Source: Flaccisagitta enflata (taxonomy: Eukaryota > Chaetognatha > Sagittoidea > Aphragmophora). From it: a DNA stretch of 64,000 nucleotides. How positions within the stretch are numbered: the first letter of the stretch is position 1; every line of letters begins with the position of its first letter. The stretch is taken from assembly GCA_965153355.1 (NCBI GenBank), contig OZ231127.1:64976001-65040000 (forward strand), in the 5' to 3' direction. Under the pieces are notes generated by a model. It was not told the DNA's origin. It worked only from the letters and a program-made list of their open reading frames with translations, and did not search any database. Made by a program: the position numbers and the translations under genes. Positions 1 through 64,000 of the stretch are shown one piece after another.

Positions 1-556
1 GAAGCTATCTTAGTCAATGTCTCACTTCCAGGCTCACGAAATCGTGCTTGTTGAAATGGTTTTCATTACTTAAATGACTGATGTTCTTTGCTTCCAGGCT
101 TTCAGGACCTTAATGGTTGGTAGTGAGTTGATAGAAACCTTTCAATACTCGAATAACTGATCATGTTGACAGGCTCACAGGTTCATGTTTACAGGCTCAT
201 GGATTCGTGCTTATTGATGGATGACAAGAAGCCATTTAAAATCTATCTCTCTACATTCAGTACTTGAATGACTAATTTCTTTTCTCTTCAGGCTCACGAA
301 TCGTACTTGTTTTTGTCGGTAATGAGCTGGTAGATGACTGGGAAGCTATTCAATGCTGTAATGACTGATCTTTGTATTCAGGGTCTTGGGTTTTTTGTTG
401 GTGGTGATTTGGTAGATGGCGAGGAAGCCATGCCATTTAGTAGTTGGTTTAAATAACTTTTATCTTTCATATTCAGGCTCAAGGATTCGTGTTTGTTAGT
501 GGTGATTGGTCAATGATGAGAAAGCCATTTAGCATTTAGCTGAGAATGACTGATAC

Positions 557-985
557 TTTTTAGTCGCGTGAACGCGACTCTAGAAGCCGCTATGTCGGTC
601 GGTCGGTCGGTCGGTCGGTCGGTCGGTAACATAACGTAACGTAACATTTTTGAAATAAAGCTTAAATCTTCATTTTAAAGGTACTTTAGGGTACTTTGGG
701 GTACTCTAGAGTACTCAAGGGCACTTCAGGGTACTATAGGGTACTTTAGGGACTTTAGGTACTATTGGGTACTTTTCGATACTTAAAGGTACTTTTGGGT
801 ATTTAAGGGTACTTTAGGATCTTTAGGGTACTTTAGGGTATATTAGGTACTTAAGGGTACTTTAGGGTACTTCAGGGTACTTAAGGTATAAAGATAGGTA
901 TTTTTAGGTAATTATTAGTAATTATATAATTACCTTGATTACCTTGATTACCTTTATTACCTTTATTACCACGCGACTAAGGTTT
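557..985 (-). mobile_element. Hairpin-ended (GGAC)n-type element, copy F
   Basis: It begins with the minus-strand version of the family end (TAGTCGCG tgaa CGCGACT, 561-579), then (GGTC)n at 596-627. It encloses a minisatellite of about 10-11 bp, 'agggtacttt', at 674-890, and ends near 'ACGCGACTAA'. It interrupts the exon-like tandem array. Confidence 0.6.
674..890. repeat. Minisatellite, ~10-11 bp unit 'agggtacttt'
   Basis: About 20 imperfect units of GGGTACTTTA are visible in this stretch. Confidence 0.85.
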
Positions 986-1084
986 GTTGACCTTGTTATC
1001 TCCAGGCTCACAGATTCGTGTTTGTTGGTGGTGAGTCGGTAGGTGACGAAGAAGCCGGTAAAGATTACTCTCTCTTACTTCCAG

Positions 1085-61293
<60,209 letters not shown>

Positions 61294-61580
61294 GGTTCAA
61301 AACAAATGGAAAGGGCTACGGTTGAGACGTCTTTTCGGAATTGTGTCATGGCGGGTTTGATCGGAATTGCGCGGTAAAATGATTGTTCTGTGTAAGCGCT
61401 TTTGTGCTTCAAGTGTCTCAATTCTTCCTCAGTTCCACTCTTCGCCCCGATGTATACAGAGAATATGCGCTCTATAAGAGAATACAGCTGCAGAACCTGA
61501 AGTAACTGCGCCAGTTGCAGTAGCTTTGTTGGTCGCAGTGTCAATGCATACTAAATAAATACCTGATCGATTTGTTATTA
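61294..61580 (+). other. 3' UTR of the LRRFIP gene
   Basis: Sequence after the stop codon contains AATAAA at 61554-61559, a plausible polyadenylation signal about 265 nt downstream. The exact cleavage site cannot be read. Confidence 0.5.
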
Positions 61581-62353
61581 GTGTGGCTGTCTAGTTTACC
61601 ATCATCAACCCAATGGAGCGCTTTCTGATGTTAGACTTTCAAGCTCTGACTAGCTTAGATAGAACTATAAATCCCCAACATCTTTGATAAAAGTGAATTG
61701 ATAGTTAGCTGAACTTGTCAAAGTGCGTTGAGCCGCTTATGAATAATAATCGCATTTCTATTTAAGTTACAAACCTATTTTGTTGACATCATTTGAAATT
61801 CCCGAATTTTCTGATCAGTTGTTTGGTTTTATCTTTGATGATGAAAAGGCATCAGTGATTAAATTGTAAAACAGAAATTGCTATGAATATTTTGAACCCC
61901 AATCAATTAGATTTCCAATTATTACAAGGACCCTTTCATTATTTATTCCTGTTATTACAATCTCAGCCTCCCTTGATTTCCCTTTTACTCCCGGTATACA
62001 TGGACGCTTATGTTGCGTTTGCTCTCACCGTCAGCACTTTTTCCTTATTTTTTTTCTTTGTTTCTTCCACTTGCACATGGATCATTTTAAAAACTTGAAA
62101 TAAACTTTGCAATGTGCCCACAGTTTTAACCCATGAGGGATGGACGGCTGGATGGACAGGCAGATAGTCCAGGCATCTAGCATTTCAGTATTCATTACTT
62201 AAACTTATACTACTAATTATAAAAAAATGAAGCTAGTTCCATGGAGTATTTTGAAATAACTGCCTATTTTTCTTTGCCTCTAGTGTAAGTTAGACAGCGA
62301 ATCAACCTAAATGGCTACAATGCTGGATACCACCTACTATGATCCCATTACTA
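61581..62353. other. Downstream of LRRFIP
   Basis: AT-rich intergenic sequence. No gene recognised. Confidence 0.45.
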
Positions 62354-62788
62354 CACTTTTTTTTTTTTATAAGAGACCAGTTTATAAGAGACATGAGCCT
62401 GAGATTTGCCGAAATTTTAAGAACAAAATAAGAGAATGCCCAGGCTGAGATTCACCTTCGGCCATTTTCGAAAACAATTTTATTCAAGTTTCTCATCTAA
62501 AAAAATGAATTTATTTCAAATTTTTCAGAAATTTAGGTTGTTTATCTTTAGAAATAACTTCTTTTCTTAGTTTGCCTATGAAATCAGGCATTATATTAAA
62601 AGAAATATAACAATTATCAAGTTTAAGATACAACTGCTCTAAATAAGGTATTTTTATACAATTTAGACTTTTATGAACATCGAACAAATTAAGAACACTT
62701 TAAGAGAATTTCAGGCAGAAAACAGAAAAAAATTTAAGAACACCCAGGCTGAGTTCAAAAAAGCTGTCTCTCATTAAAAAAAAAAGTG
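62354..62788. mobile_element. TA-flanked MITE with ATAAGAGAC-type ends
   Basis: Inverted ends CACTTTTTTTTTT(A/T)ATaAGAGAC with TA at 62352-62353 and 62789-62790. Inner parts ('cccaggctgag' at 62438 and 62742; 'aagaacac/aagaacaaa') are also shared between the halves. 435 bp, no coding content. Confidence 0.7.
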
Positions 62789-62945
62789 TACTACTACTAT
62801 TTACTTCTACTGTAGTTCTACCCATTCTCTGCAAAAACAACTTTTGTTTCTTTTGATTGTAGAGCTTTTCTTGAAACAATTCAGAGGTCTGTGCTGCATA
62901 GCGCCTGTGCAAGAAACGTAATTCAAACATAAGATCAAATCTGGA

Positions 62946-63110
62946 GAAACAAAGCCGGATACACGGCTACCCCAGTGGCGTGCGGGTGGGCAGGGGTTGT
63001 ATTTGAGGTCACTTGAGGCCAACGACCGCAAAAAAATAAAGTGTGATGGACGGACGGACCGATCGAACAAGCGGGGTGTAGAGTCGCGTAGCACGCGACT
63101 AACAAGAATG
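62946..63110 (+). mobile_element. Hairpin-ended (GGAC)n element, copy G
   Basis: ACAAAGCCGGATACACGGC, CAGTGGCGTGCGGGTGGGCAGG, GGACGGACGGACC, then AGTCGCG tag CACGCGACT AACAAG. Here GTGC in the 5' word matches GCAC in the 3' word, in place of the usual GGAC/GTCC. Confidence 0.72.
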
Positions 63111-63132
63111 ATGGACACAATCCTCAGAGTAT

Positions 63133-63185
63133 TTCTTGTCGCGGGCACGTTGCTATGCTGGTCCGTCCGTTGGTCCATCTGCCCG
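63133..63185 (-). mobile_element. Hairpin-ended family 3' fragment
   Basis: TTCTTGTCGCGGGCACGTTGC then GGTCCGTCCGTTGGTCC; only the terminal part is present. Confidence 0.5.
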
Positions 63186-63224
63186 AAATATAACTGAAAC
63201 GTGGTCTGTTTTTGTCCTTATAAA

Positions 63225-63408
63225 TAGATTCAGGCCTGAAAGGGCATATTTCAGGCCTGGGAGGGTAGATTTCAGGTCTAAGAGGGCAGATTTCAGGCCT
63301 AAGAGGGCCGGGGGGGGGGGAGACAAATGAACAGACCGATAAATGAACGAACGAAACTCTCCCAGTGTTCAACAGGACCTCGTCCCCTTTGGGGCCGCTG
63401 CCCAAAAA
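63225..63408. mobile_element. Foldback family half-element (FB6)
   Basis: Four 21-bp type units (CAGGCCTGAAAGGGCATATTT and variants) run toward a G run, then CCAGTGTTCAACAGGACC and CCCCTTTGGGGCCGCTGCCC at the right end. The left arm is missing. Confidence 0.75.
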
Positions 63409-63837
63409 CATGCACTTATGAAAAACATATATAACATTTATAAAGAAACATTCAATCAAATAGGACGTATCACTGGCCTACTTGCCCTTGTTCTTTTATC
63501 GTTTGGACGATGAGACACCAATAATGGGGCCAAAAATGATTTCGAATTTCTGTTGATGTTGAGCCGAGTCAGCCCGCTAGCGAGGCGCAACCGCACATTC
63601 TTGCGTTTTCCTGAATCCATTATGACTTATGTTCTTGTTTTGTCTGCGTTGACGCGGATGTACGATAAATGATTAATAAGAGATGACGCCAAACGATGAC
63701 GACCCAGGTAAGAATCCAGAAGCACGTCTTTAATCAGTTATGACTCCATTTTAACGAGCTTCTTGAAAGCTTTGACTGTAAACACGATCGTAAACATTAA
63801 CGACTTTCCCCCGGATTTGATATTTTTCCTTTTCCTA
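63409..63837. other. Intergenic segment
   Basis: No feature recognised. Confidence 0.4.
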
Positions 63838-64000
63838 TCTTCTTCTTCTTCTTCTTCTTCTTCTTCTTCTTCTTCTTCTTCTTCTTCTTCTTCTTCTTCT
63901 TCTTCTTCTTCTTCTTTCATCTTCTTCTTCTTCTTCTTCTTCTCCTTCTTCTTCTTCTTCTTCTTCTTCTTCTTCTTCTTCTTCTTCTTCTTCTTCTTCT
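63838..64000. repeat. (CTT)n microsatellite running off the window
   Basis: CTT triplets with two interruptions, still continuing at the last base. Confidence 0.98.

Larger units (their letters stand above)
26..1060 (+). repeat. Decayed tandem copies of the LRRFIP exon-1 start
   Basis: The segment 'caggctcacgGATTCGTG...GGTGGTGAG...GATGACGAGGAAGCC', which is the acceptor plus about 55 nt of the functional exon at 1085, recurs with mutations from about 26, 93, 171, 287, 377, 473 and 1002. A shared spacer like 'ttcagtacttgaatgactgat' lies between copies, giving a unit of about 90-95 nt. None of the upstream copies keeps a long open frame. Between the sixth and seventh copies an insertion (about 557-985) separates them. 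Confidence 0.75.

Overview
The window is nuclear DNA of an invertebrate animal. The evidence is spliced genes with GT-AG introns, a DEG/ENaC-type channel family, a complete BEL/Pao LTR retrotransposon (a metazoan group), Tc1/mariner- and hAT-type miniature elements, and very heavy microsatellite content. TTAGGG-like interstitial tracts occur near 1445-1492 and 60235-60310. I cannot name the phylum. All alignments below were made by eye.

Backbone gene. One plus-strand gene spans nearly the whole window. Six exons (1085-1248, 1687-1847, 3853-3932, 4713-4784, 27319-27425, 61086-61293) have matching phases and encode the last 263 codons of an LRRFIP1/2 homologue (leucine-rich-repeat Flightless-interacting protein): the conserved coiled coil, then a Ser/Arg-rich tail. 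Its earlier exons lie left of the window. Introns 4 and 5 are about 22.5 kb and 33.7 kb and hold almost everything else.

Intron 4 (4785-27318) holds microsatellites, a 4.7-kb foldback element with two nested hAT-like insertions, several TA-flanked miniature elements, and an 81-bp satellite array of about 5.5 kb (21439-26955).

Intron 5 (27426-61085) holds a minus-strand, head-to-tail cluster of compact DEG/ENaC channel genes, each of three exons with phase-1 introns. A (30822-33000) carries a premature stop. B (34397-37402) is intact, 398 aa. C (exon 1 at 58808-58955, exons 2-3 at 39079-40278) carries an internal partial duplicate. D (59211-59636) is a decayed pseudogene. A 13.1-kb BEL/Pao element (43604-56745, target duplication AGCAT) sits in the first intron of C.

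Two dispersed repeat families recur through the window. One is a foldback family with a shared terminus. The other is a 160-250 bp element with a (GGAC)n core and a terminal hairpin whose two arms change together between copies. The second is the best candidate for an undescribed system. Single-base indels concentrated in the satellite interior and in the BEL element look like uncorrected assembly error, so frameshifts there need care.
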